A stretch of DNA of 64,000 nt. Origin: Fistularia commersonii. Taxonomy: Eukaryota > Chordata > Actinopteri > Syngnathiformes > Fistulariidae. Positions within the stretch are counted from its first letter, which is position 1, and the number at the start of each line of letters is the position of its first letter. This document shows, piece after piece, positions 35,939-49,219 of the stretch. The notes under the pieces are model-generated. The model did not search any database, was not told where the DNA came from, and saw nothing but the letters and a program-made list of their open reading frames with translations. Made by a program: the position numbers and the translations under genes. Location: assembly GCA_037954325.1 (NCBI GenBank), contig JBBMNZ010000001.1, positions 3,364,232 to 3,428,231 on the forward strand, given 5' to 3'.

Positions 35939-37009
35939 GAGAATCACTGCCGGCGCATTAAGATTTTGGGGGACTGTTACTACTGCGTGTCAGGACTGAC
36001 CCAGCCCAAGGCCGATCACGCCCACTGCTGCGTGGAGATGGGCCTGGACATGATTGACACCATCGCGTGAGTCGCACACACACACACACACACACACATA
36101 CACAAATGTGCACAAATGTCATCTGCTCTATGAGAACGCCGCAACCCAAACAAACCTGAGGCGTAATCCACGGTAAGGGGGCGGGGCTTCCCGCGCCCAC
36201 CTGTGCTCTTGCAAAAGGGGGCGGGGCCAGCAGACATCCAATCAGGCACGCAGACGGTAGCGCAACAAGCTAACATCCCCGGACCGAACCAAAAACGCTC
36301 TGTTTGGGCGAACTTTTTAGCTTTGAATAGTTGTTTTTAACGGGACGGCCCGGATGGTACGACCCGTCAGGTCCTGTGAAAATAAACATCCAAATTAAAG
36401 AAGTAACAATAAAAATGGAATCTTCCGAGAGCGCCTCCGACGGGGCAGACAGCGCTCACGTCGACAGCAGACGCACTCCGCAAACATTTTCTAATTTGTT
36501 ACGAGGAAGGAGCTCGTCGCTCCCCCTCCTCCCTCCGACACGAAGCGGTTGACAGAAACACAGAAAGCCTTTACCTCATTTCCTGGTGTGAACACCGGCT
36601 TGTCATGTTCCCTTCCTGACGCTCAGGCTGAGTGGATGGATGCTGCAGCAGGAGCCCTTTATCTCAGAGGACAGGTGCTGCCATACGTACTCAGCCCTCC
36701 GCGTGCACGTGCGTGCGGGCGTGCATGTGTGTGTGCGTGCACCCGCGCCAGCGTGATATCCCCTCCGCCTGACAAGCAGAGCACATTACTCTTTTCCGCC
36801 ACCTTGTAAACACACACGCAAACACACACTTTGTCAACCCCCCTCTACATCTCCATCACCCCTGCTTCCCCTTTGCTCCCCCCTCCAGTCCGTGACTCTC
36901 GCCTGCCTGAAGTGTCTGACCTCCCGCCGCTGACGAGTAGCTTTGCGAGGTGATTTAGGTGGCGAAGGGTAGGGGGGAGTAAAAAAAGGAAAAGTTAACA
37001 CCCCATCCT

Positions 37010-37041
<32 letters not shown>

Positions 37042-38292
37042 CAGCTCCTGTAAAGTTATTTCCGGTATGAGAGAAAATAAACACATGATAAATTTCACGC
37101 TGGTTTGTTGGGTTTAGCACACATCCTGAAATTGGACCTAAATTGGGGTCACACCAATTTTTACCTGAAATTTGGTTTCTTTAGCTCATGGCTAAAGCTA
37201 ACAAGTAAGTAACGCCGTGTCGTGGGTGTGACAGTCGCCATGGTAACCGTAGGCGGACGGTCCCATTGTAAACACCTGTAACCTCTGACTCGCGGCCACA
37301 AGGCTAGCTCAAAGCTAAAGCTAACACGACATTGGTCGGTTGTCATGGTAACCATAGATGGACACTCACATCTGGACCCCACGCTGTGCCGTCGTTCGGT
37401 CATTCTTGGCCCCGCCCATCCTTGTGAGGAGGGGGCGGAGCCAAATGCCCTGTTGTGATTGGATGAGAGCCGGCGTTGGGGGTTGGACCTGATTGGTTCA
37501 GCTGTCAATCAGCAGGAGGATGGAGAACTCGGACAGGGAAATGACTGGCGTCATTTTGAAAAAAAAAAATAAAATAAAATAAACAAAGAAAATTAAAGGC
37601 GGAGACAAGAAAAAGCATTTGGGGGGGGGTTACGGGGCCGAGACTGAGCCGGGACATGGCAAACAGATTGAGAGATTAGTGGGTCAGAGAGGGCGGTGAA
37701 TAAAAATGCGTCTTTAGCCGAGATTTAAAGAAAAAAAAAGAAATCAGAGGAAGGGGGTTTAGTGACAAGCGGTTCGACATGTGAGGATGAAAACTTTGTT
37801 TGACCTCTTGGTTTTATCTGCTACCTCCAACGGTCGCAAACCAGCAGCTTCACTGACGGCTCTGACTGACACTGTCTGGGTTAAGCCCCGCCTCCAAACT
37901 ACAGGCCTTAACTTGTAACCAAAAGTATATACACAAGATGTGTGTGTGTGTGTGTGTAGTAAACACAACCTCAGCTAATAACAAGTCTATTACAGTCAAT
38001 TCATTCTCCCATTGGATGGGGAAAGCCGAAGCAGCTGACATGTAAACACGGGATGCGAATGCCGCTCCCCCCCGCCGACTAATGTTTGACCCCCCCACCC
38101 CGTCCCTGCAGGTCGGTGGTGGAGGCCACGGAGGTGGACCTGAACATGCGCGTGGGGCTGCACACGGGGCGCGTGCTCTGCGGCGTGCTGGGCTTGAGGA
38201 AGTGGCAGTATGACGTCTGGTCAAACGATGTCACGCTGGCTAATGTGATGGAGGCCGGAGGGCTGCCGGGGTCAGTACTGGAGTGGCACACA

Positions 38293-38335
<43 letters not shown>

Positions 38336-39528
38336 TCGGAGCCCCTCGGTCACATGATGTGGTGTATCGCAAATGGAGGACGCCATGTTGGATTTCATTT
38401 TTTTTTTCAAGTTTGCATGAATGCATCGCAGAGCAATATTAGTACGGATTGATAGAACCTATACAAATTAATCAAGATGTCTCTCTGGCGTCAAACCGAC
38501 GACCTCGGGGTGTGTATTTATCAAAACTGGCATTTATTTCAAGTTTTGAACATCCTTAGCTACATTTTAATGTGCCGTCGGAAAGAACTATCCTGAAAAA
38601 CTGCTTCACTTCAGCTTTTTAATCTCTGAGGGTCACATGCTATTCTACAGCAAACGTTGAGACGTCAGAAGATAAAAATAAAATTAGCTTGCGCTAGTTA
38701 GCGCCCGCTAGCAAGTTCCGCTAATCATCGGTTTCTGCCTTTTTTTTCCTTTTTTTTTTTTTCTCCCCCTTACGTCTTTATTAAGAACAAGGAGAGATAA
38801 AACGGCCCAGTCACCTTCACCCCACCCGCCAGATGGAAGTCAGAAAGTAAAATCCCAGAAATAATGCTTCCCGGCTCGGCGGACGGGAAAAAAAAAAAAA
38901 AACGCACCAGTGCGCTAACAAGCTGATTAGCATTTTGAGAAGCGGCGTGGAGCGGGCCGCCTCATTGGCCGGATGCCGCCCCTGTTCCAAAGTGAAGCAA
39001 TAAGATTTTAAGACTCGTTACCGGATTAAATGAGGATGAAAATCTCCCGGCCGCGCAGAGGTTTTTTTTTTTTTCCAGGACGACCCATTAACGTTGATAA
39101 AAATAATGAGGAGGATAATGGCTTTTCCCGGTGGGGTTGGGGGTGGAGGTGGGGGTGGGGGGTCGCGCTGGCCGGCCGGGCTAACGCCTTCCCCCTCCCC
39201 GGCTCTGCCACAGGAAGGTGCACATCACCCGCACCACCCTGGAGTGCCTGAACGGGGACTACGAGGTGGAGCCGGGGCTCGGCCACGAGAGGCACGCCTT
39301 CCTGCAGAAGCACCACATCGAGACCTTCTTCATCGTGCCGTCGCATCGACGCAAAGTAGGACCCCCGTGCCCTCACCCGCAGCGGGCCGACACATCTGTC
39401 AGGGCTGTAATAGTTAATCCCCCCGAGGCGGAGTGGGGAGGCAGGGTTGTGTGTTAAGCCGCCGCACACATGGCCGGTATCACTATCTCACACCAGCCTT
39501 TACATGTGATCCAGAGTGTGTGTGTCTG

Positions 39529-39560
<32 letters not shown>

Positions 39561-39816
39561 GCAAGTCCCCCCCCCCCGGCCAAATACACATACACACATA
39601 CAACTATTTCACATTTGTCGTTTACAGTTTTAATCCTGCACATTTGCACATTCCAGGGGGAAAAAAAAGGTGGAAAGTACCTCTCCTCCTCGTTAAATAG
39701 ATGTTTATTTATTATTTGTCTATTTAAAGTGATTCCGCCTCCAGCGCCACATTTCAGAATAAAAGGTGGAAAGTACCTCCCCTCATTGCTGTGTATAAAT
39801 ATAAGTATATATGTGC

Positions 39817-39854
<38 letters not shown>

Positions 39855-42800
39855 ATTTATTATTATTTATTATTTGTGTATTTAAAGTGATTTAGGCTCT
39901 GGCGGTGTGCTAGTTACAAGAAAAATAAGATAAACGATGCCCAAGGGACAGTACAGAGCAGGGGTGGGCAATGATTTTGGCTGCCAGGCCACATTTCTTA
40001 TTTAATTTTTATGCACGGGCCAACTAGGTATAAAGTCAATTGAAAAACTGAAAACTGCAATTTAAATGTATAAATATTTTGGCATTTTAATTTCAACGTT
40101 AAAATCATTCATGATCATATAAATGTGTCAACATTATTTTGAATGTAATCATCCATACAAAATTAAACAAAAGGAAAAAATAAGGAGTTTCTACATTCAA
40201 TACCGATTGAAAATACTTCTTAAAATAAGAAAACAGTTTGGCGGGCCGGATAAAAAAAGCAAAAAGGGACGTAAAATGCCCAGGTTTGATATAGAGCGTG
40301 TCCGGGTTGGTCATGCCTTCATCCGATTGGTTCTCCCCCCTGCCTTCTTTCCAGATCTTCCCGGGTCTCATCCTGTCTGACATCAAACCGGCCAAGAGGA
40401 TGAAGTTCAAGACGGTGTGCTACCTGCTGGTGCAGCTCATGCACTGCAGGAAGATGTTCAAAGCAGAGATCCCCTTCTCCAACGTCATGACCTGCGAGGA
40501 CGACGACAAGGTGAGGGTGGTGGCGGCGGCGATGGCGGCGGGGCTGGTGTGCGTGAAGGACGGGGTTCCGACGGGATTTGCACGGGATTTTTCAAGGTTT
40601 GCACGAACCAGCGCACCGGTTTTGCCCTTTTTGTAAACAAAGATGGAGCTTCTCGATAGCGAATGTTAATGTTAGCGTTAGCATTTGGGCATCCACAGGC
40701 CCCAATTTGCACTAGTATTGTGTTTCATTTTTATTTTTATGTTTTGTTTTATTGTGTTAACTCTCTGAGAATAAAGGTTTTCTTTCAAATTTTAGAAATT
40801 TCTTTGGTGGGGATTTTTCTGCGTTTTTTTTGTATTTCGCTGGCTCAGTCCGTCCGATGAACGCTTCGGTGGTTCCTTCGAAGTTGGACCGTACGGGGAT
40901 TACATGGATATCTATAGTCTATTGTCACATAGAGGAGTAGAAAAAAAAAAACGTCCATTTGTGACAGTGAAAAAAATCCCGCACGGTTTCATAATCTGCA
41001 CATGCACACACGCGCGCAATCGTGCACCATAATCTGGATTTCATCAGCTTGTTGAAAAGCCAGCCAGTGGAATAGATATTACAGGCAACCTGTGGCGTAA
41101 AGTCACCGTGCGTGTGTTAAGTGTGCGAGTGTGTGTGTGCACGTTTTACATGCGCACGTGCATGTGTTTGCATTTGTGTTTGCGAGTGCGTACGTGGTTG
41201 TTAAGATGGAGCCTAAGAATAAATACTAGCCTGACTGGTTGATTTACATGGGTTAGCGTTGTTAGCGGTCTTGGCGTGCCAAATTGGTAGCCACGCCGCA
41301 GCCGCCGCCTGGCTTCCTCAATCCAGCGGTTTTCACATCATGGAATGCCGTCGGAAAGCGGCCCCTCTGGCTGTAATCCGGCCGGCTGCGTGAGCTTGGC
41401 GGGGCATTAGCGCTGCATGATTCTGATGAGGTTGCCTTATGACGGCTGGTAATCACCCGCCGCCTGCTATCATCTCTCCTAATAGCATTAGCCACATTGT
41501 TACATGATTATCCGAGTAGCCAAAATCCCGGTATTGTGACGCAGGAATGTTATAATGGAATTATGACGCGACGTTCTGTTTTTCGGACGCGGATGATCAA
41601 ACGCCAAAGTTGGTGACGCGTTTGGGGGAAAAAAAAAAATCAAAAGATGCTAATTTTCTTCCGAGGTCAGCGGGACAAACCCGCCGCAGGTTTTCAGTCC
41701 AGCTGCATCGCTATTGTTGGAGGAGGTTACCATGGAGAGGCCGGTTACTATCATAACCCTGTCTCCATGGAGGCAAGGTGTGCAGCTGCTAGATTACCAT
41801 GCAAGCTAATTTTAGCATGTAGCTTGAAGTTCAAGTGTTCAAGTTTTTTTTTTGATTTGAGGCTGGGCTTTGAGGCCCAGTGTTGGGGGAAAAAATATTC
41901 ACAATTAGTTTTGTTATTTATCATAAAATCAACATTGTCACAAATTTTAGCAATTTACTAAGCTTATTTCAATATGTGATGCCATTTAAAAAATCCATAT
42001 TGACGTAAACTACATGTCAGAATAGTGCTAATGTAACAACAGGGAGTGGTCTGCTCACAAAGCTAACGTCAGCTACTGGAAGGCTAATCGCATTGCATAG
42101 TTGATGCTAACACCAGCTGCTAGCCATGTTAGCTCTTTGTGGTATCCAACTGTCGGATACCATAAAGGTAGTTGCAAAAGTTGGGATGGAGTTTGTCCAT
42201 CCAAACCATTCTGGAAACCTTTAAAACAAGCTAACTACAAGCTAGCTAAAAGCTAACTTTGTGACATAAATGGTTTGAGACTGGGTTCTGTACAACATTC
42301 TCCTGCCTGGGTTCTCTCTTGGTTGTCCATCTTCCCCCTCGCAGTCCAAAGTCAGTTTGTCCCCAACTAGCCACACCCACTGCACTCAACTAGCCGCTGC
42401 CACAGCACCCAACCTACCACATCCACTGTGCCGAACTAACTACTCTCAATGTACCCACTTACCATGGTAAGTGGGTACATTGCCCGTTACCCCGTTCTGG
42501 CGGTTCTTCTGCACCCATGGTACCCAACTAGCCATGCTAACTGTACCCAACTAGCCATGCCCACTGCACCCATATAGCCATTCTAACTGTACCCAACTAG
42601 CCATGCCCACTGCATCCAACTAGCCATGCACACTGCATCCAACTAACCATGCCCACTGCATCCAACTAACCATGCCAACTGTACCCAACTAGCCATGCCC
42701 ACTGCATCCAATTAGCCATTCTAACTGTACCCAACCACCCATGCCCAATGTAGCCAAAAAGCCATTCCTACTGCACCCAACTAGCCACTGTCACAGTACC

Positions 42801-43451
42801 TAACCTGCCACATCCACTGTGCCAAACTACCTACTCTCACTTCAGCCATGGTACCCAACAGCCGTCCCCACTGTCCCCAACTAGCCATGGCCACTGTCCT
42901 TTGCATTCTTGGGTACCATCTGGTTGCAATGCATGGAACGCCTGATGTCTAATTAACTCATGGGCGATTCTCGTAAAGTCGTCGTGAATTCTGATCTTAT
43001 GTTTTGTTGATCGTATGTTTCCCTCCCCTTCCCTGACAGCGGCGGGCCCTGCGCACCGCCTCCGAGAAGCTGAGGAACAGGACGTCGTTCTCGGCCCCCG
43101 CCGTGCAGCACTCGCCGGCCACGCGGGTCAACCGCTACATCGGGCGGCTGATCGAGGCGCGGCAGACCGAATCCGAGACGTCGGACCTCAACTACATCAC
43201 CTTGTTCTACCGGAACAGGGACCGGGAGCGGAGGGTGAGCCTGAGTGCGCGGAGTTACCCGCTCCCCCTTCCCCTTCCTCCTCAAAAGAAAAAAAAGAAA
43301 AAACTCAGGTTAATTTTTTTTCCAAAAGGTGCAATAACCGCACTTTCCTCCTTCCAGATGAGATAACAGGCTTCGTGACTGTATCTTCCCCCACTCTCTC
43401 TAATTCCCCCCCCTTTTCTCCCGCGCTCCCACGTCTCTTGTCTATGATGTC

Positions 43452-43500
<49 letters not shown>

Positions 43501-43628
43501 AATCCACCCACCCTCTCAGGAGGGGGTGCAGATAATGATTTGGGAACGTCTGAGCGACACACGTGATATCTTTCTCCTATGTGTGCGTGGGTTGAGCCCA
43601 TAGAGGCACAAAAGGAGACAGAACAGGG

Positions 43629-43665
<37 letters not shown>

Positions 43666-46358
43666 CATTCGCATTGGTGGCAGAGAAATAGGGGCAGCAT
43701 CGTAGGACTGTGGTTCTGTCTGTTTTCAGGCAGAAAGGCAATGGCAGGGCGCCGGAAAAGATGGGGTGGGGTGGGGGGGGGAGACGTTGCCGGAGGAAGA
43801 CGCTGTGCGCAGGGCGTCGTGTTGCTATGGCGATGATATCAGGGGGAAATCTAATTGCGCAACAGACTGGCGCCCCCCCCCCCCGTTTGCTTTTTAAAAA
43901 TTTCTCTTTTCGTGTTTCTGTTGGACGTTGTCACGTAAACCCGGCCTCGGTTTGACCTTCGGGGTCGGCGGCGTCCCGCCAGGCGGCGAGGAGGCCTGGC
44001 GCCGTTACCCAAACCCTACCGAGGCGTCGCGTGTGGTGAAGTCGACCGGCGAAACTCCCCTGCAGCCTTAGCTGTCCAACCAAGCTCTCCACCCGAACAC
44101 TGCGTCCTCTCCCTGTGATGCTAATATACAAATTCATACGCGTTACCGTGACAATTCACCTGACATCAGTTAGCGCTAAAACACACATATTTTACATTTT
44201 TTTGCTGATTGTAGCAAAAATAAAACTGACACTGTCCGTGCCTCTTCTTCTCTGGTGATATTCATCAGTTCATCAAACCCCCCTCCATCGATAGTAGCTT
44301 GCTCCGGTGGATTAAGATCATTTTGTTTCTTCTCTGGTCCTGGCGGTGGCACTGGAAAGATCTCAACTGGATCGATGAAAACGTTCCCAGCCCACGTTGC
44401 GCTGTTTGGTACCCTGTTGGGGTCGACTCCTCGAACCGTCACCACTGTTTGAGGCTGAAATGACAAATTGGCACCAAAACCACAGCGCCCCCTAGTGGCT
44501 CGGTGGTGCAATTACACCACATTGCAGATTTATTTCTTTTTGCTTTGTGTTAATCATAATAATTATTATTAATAAATAAGAAATAATGTTAATTCTAAAG
44601 AAAAAATAATTAGAAGAATATAAGAAGAATAAGATGAATCATGACAATTATTATAATATTGATTATATAAGCCATTGTTATTATATATTGTGTGTGTGTG
44701 TGTGTCTCCCAGTATCACCAGGTGTACGACGACCACTTCATCTGCGCCGTAGTGCTCTCCCTCATCCTCGCTGCTCTGTTTGGCCTTATCTACCTGCTGA
44801 TGATCCCGCAGTACGTGTGCACGAACACACACACACACTCACACACAAATACACACACATGCACTTTATGCACTGATGCAGCTTAACTGGATTGCGTGAG
44901 GAGGCTGCTCTGGGGGGAAAACGGGGGAAGCCCCTCTCTCGCTGGAGGGGCGTTCAAGGGCCCGGCTCCCCCCTCCTGACTGTGTTTCCCTCAGGGGGAT
45001 GTTGGTGCTGCTCCTGCTGGTCCTGTGTGTGTGTTTCCACGTGGCCTGCGTCATGTACCTGCACCTCACCAGCGTCCAGGTAGGGTCGAGGAGAACGCCA
45101 CATACACAGATGGGATGAGAGAAAAAAAAAAGGAAAAATCAGAAAAAAATAATGCGAAGCAATGATTCAACGACGTCACTTTAATTGAATATTATTTAAT
45201 TAAAATTGAATTTATTTTTGTTTTTAATTTTTTTTTATTTTGTTTCATTCTATTTATCAATAATATGCAGTTTTTTTTCGGCTATTTATTGATGAGTTTG
45301 AGAGATCTTTGTCGGCTGAGGAGGAGGAAAGAGGAGATTCAACCATAAAAACCTATCTTTAACCTAAAAAAAAACAAAACAAAAACTGTGCAATATTCCA
45401 TTTCACTGTGCAATATTCAGAACTGTGCAATATTTCATTTCATAACAGCTACACTACAATTTTTCCTTTTATCATACTATTGTGCACTCCTTACCTCACT
45501 TGTTACTAAGACACTTATAGTTTTATCACTTGTTTACTAAGACACTTTATAGTTTCACTGAGACACTTTATAGTTTATAGTTTATTTTTATTTCTAATTC
45601 TGCCTTTTTCTTTTTATTATTTATTACTGTTATATTTTCTGTAACTCTGGCACAACCATTTCCTTCGGGATTAATAAATTAGTTCTTATATTATCTTATC
45701 TTATCTTATTCATCTCTTCCGTCTTCTTCTTCCCGTGTCCTCCTCCTCCTTCTTCACCTCCTCCTCCTCCTCTTCATCCCAGTGCCAGCCGTCCTGCCTC
45801 ACCATCCAGATCCGGACGCTGCTCGCCGTCTTCCTGGTCCTGCTCACCTACTCCGTCACTCAGACCTGCGTGGTGAGCTCAAGGACTCGGCGGAAAAATC
45901 AGAATCTCCAGGATCGGGAGAGAAACGTCAGAAAGCGAAAAGTAGGACGGAGAAGATAAACAAATGAATATATAGTGTGTTTGATTCCCTCCCCAGGTGG
46001 GTTGCGGGCCGTGGAACCGGCCGGGGATAAACTCCAGCACGCCGCCGGACGACATCGCCTCGCCGGCGACCACCAATGGCACGACGGCGGAGCGGGTGGG
46101 CGCCGACATGTCGTACGCTCTGCTGTCCTGCGTGGCCGGGACCCTCACCGTGGTGCCGTACCTCCGGGTCTCCTCGCTGCCCAAGATCATCCTGCTCCTC
46201 CTGCTGTCCGTCACCTACACCGTCGTCATGGAGACCAGCGGCTACCGCCAAGAAGTGGGGTAGGCTCAGCCCGATGCTCCGAAGTCCCCGGATGAAGGGA
46301 CTTCTAGATGTTAACAAGGAGGACTTTGAGATTGGTTTAACTTTTTTAGTGTTTTCAT

Positions 46359-46398
<40 letters not shown>

Positions 46399-46527
46399 CC
46401 AGCGGCGGGTTCCTCCACACTCAGGGTTACGACCCCGTTCTGGCGGTTCTTCTGTTCTCCGGCGCTCTCGCCCTCCATTGCAGACAACTGGACCTGAAGC
46501 TCCGACTTGACTACCTGTGGGCCACTC

Positions 46528-46568
<41 letters not shown>

Positions 46569-48891
46569 AGCATATGCTTCCTTTATATTAATTGTTGTTG
46601 ATTTGTAATTATTGAAGAAAAAAATGATATATAAATATATCTGTGTGCTGCTCAGGCAGAAAAGCGGGACATCTCTTCGGTGTGTGAAGCAGGAGAGTCA
46701 AAAAGTAAATAAAAAAAAGATAAATAAATGGAAAAGTATTTATTTAAAAAAAAAATTGCTTTCTATTTTAAGAACAAGAGCGGTGTTGTTTTTGCGAATT
46801 GCCGTCGCCCTCTAGTGGCAAAACTGTGGTATTACATCAAGTTGCGACCCTTACTGTTGCTTCTTCTTCTTCTTCTTCTTCTTCTCCTTCTTCTTCTCCT
46901 TCTTCTTCTTCTCCCTTTTCTTCTCCTTCTTCTCCTTCTGTGGTGCCTGCTGCAGGCGGAGGAGGAGAGGGACGACATGGAGAAGGTGAAGCTGGACAAC
47001 AAGCGGATCCTCTTCAACTTGCTTCCGGCTCACGTGGCCCAGCACTTCTTGATGTCCAACCCCAGGAACATGGTGAGGTCCCATAATTATTTTTGGCAAA
47101 ACAATATTATTTTTTGAAGTTGACATTTAATCTAACATTATCAGAAATGCATAAAATATTTAAAATTATTTTTCAAAAATAATAACAGACCGGGATCAAC
47201 AATAACTGAGTTACCAACAAATTTAGGTCATTTGCAGTATTTTAATTTAATATTTTTTAATAATAATAAATGATTAAGTCATATAATTTTCTTATTCCAC
47301 TAAGAGCCATATTCAGCAGGTGTTTTTAGAATTATAGCGAGAATCAAAAAGTTGTAAAACTTCTTTTAATCCCTAAAATCCCTATAAAAACCAGCAGTAT
47401 GTGAACTTAAAATTCAGCATGTAATTCCCTATCAACAGTGCATGCACACACACATTCTGCCCGGTGACCTCTGACCCCTGCCATTCTATTCAGCAGGTGC
47501 TCATATTCTAGATAATACGGGCGCTGGAGTTTATCATGAAAGCTTAGGAAGTGATGACATCACACATCCTCTGGCTACGACCCCCCCGCCGCCCCTCGCC
47601 GTTTCACAAGTTCCGAGAAAAGGGGGCGAGATTCAACTGTTAAATCTCCTTTTTTTTTTTTTTTAACATGTAAGTGTTTATAAGAAATATAACATAGGCA
47701 GCGATTTTAAATATTGTAGGATCCTCTCTCACACACACACACACGCACATGCATGCATGCACACGCATGCATACAAAATATAACTTAAGTGATTATGATA
47801 TTAAATCTCAGTAAATAACTGGGGAAATTGTCGACCCATTTTCATGTAATGGAAAAAGAATTGACTGATGCGAGATGGCTAAAAACAAATAGACACTTAA
47901 CACTTTAATAAAAAAGATGGATGCTTTACACTTTAATGAAAAAATAGACACTTTACACTTTATTTTTATTGAAATTATGACCTTTTCATTTTTCATATTT
48001 TTTTTCCTTATTGTCTTTCATTTTACAAGTTATTCTAAAGCAATTTTATAATTTTATCTCTATTGTCATTGTTGTTTCTATTATTATCATTATTAGACAG
48101 TTTCCATATATGAAAATTAGTTATCAATACCTTTGTCTTGTTTTTCGATATTATATATTATGTGTAGTGTTAAAATCTGCAATTCAACAATATAAAAAAA
48201 TTAAAGGAAAATTTAATTAAACATATATATTTAATACAAATAAACGGACTCGTATATTCTTAGCCTGCACCTTTGGTGCTCAGTAAAAACAATGAAAATG
48301 TGTGTACTGTTGATGTGGAAATTTAAAATATTGATATTTTGGTTCTATAAATGACCAAAATGTGAACTTTTTAAGTTCCTATTGGGACCTTTTGTTTTGT
48401 TTTGTTTTTTTTTTCTGGCGGCCTGCTTGCTCGGAGGCCAGTAAACGCGGCAGGCAGGAAGTGAGGAAGGATGTTTCCGGCGCTCCGCCGACCCCACGGA
48501 GCTGCAAGCTATAGAACGGCTTCCTCTCCTCACTCTGGGTTAAAGTTCACCTTTTTTATGCTGCAGAGAATAAACGCATCAGGGTGGGAAAAAAAAAAGA
48601 AAGTCTGTTTCCATGGCAGTGACCTTTTTTTTTTTTTAATTAAAAAATGAACCAATCCCTGAGTGAGTTGCTGGGGGTGACAGGAAGTTGAGGCAGGCGG
48701 GGGCGGGGCTTACAACAGGAAGTGATTCCACAAAAATCAAGAAGAGCGGTATTTTCAAAATTAAAGGACAGGAAGTGGAGAGTAACACATCAATAATAGA
48801 CACACAAACACACACACACACACGCACACACGAATGCATGAATTTCAGTGTTTGTGTAACACAACTAATGATGCTCAAATACAGAAAGACA

Positions 48892-48942
<51 letters not shown>

Positions 48943-49178
48943 GAATGCGTGAATTTCAGTGTTTGTGTAACACAACTAATGATGCTCAAATACAGAAAGA
49001 CACTCACACACACACACACACACACACTCACTAGTTTCAGGTGTTATTTGACAGAAGATGAGAATTATTGATGATCACATAGATTGATGCATGAATATCT
49101 CCAACACACACGCTCGCGCACACATGCTTACATACTTACAATCACATACACAAACGAGTAGGCACACACTCACAAACA

Positions 49179-49219
<41 letters not shown>

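Noticed and set aside
42361..42900. CRISPR-like array
   Set aside because: There are no unique spacers, units vary continuously and the DNA is vertebrate intronic.
43496..43566. Extra adcy1 exon after the (TG)n-CAG at 43496
   Set aside because: Exons 9 and 10 join in frame without it and its peptide has no AC1 similarity; it is a decoy acceptor.
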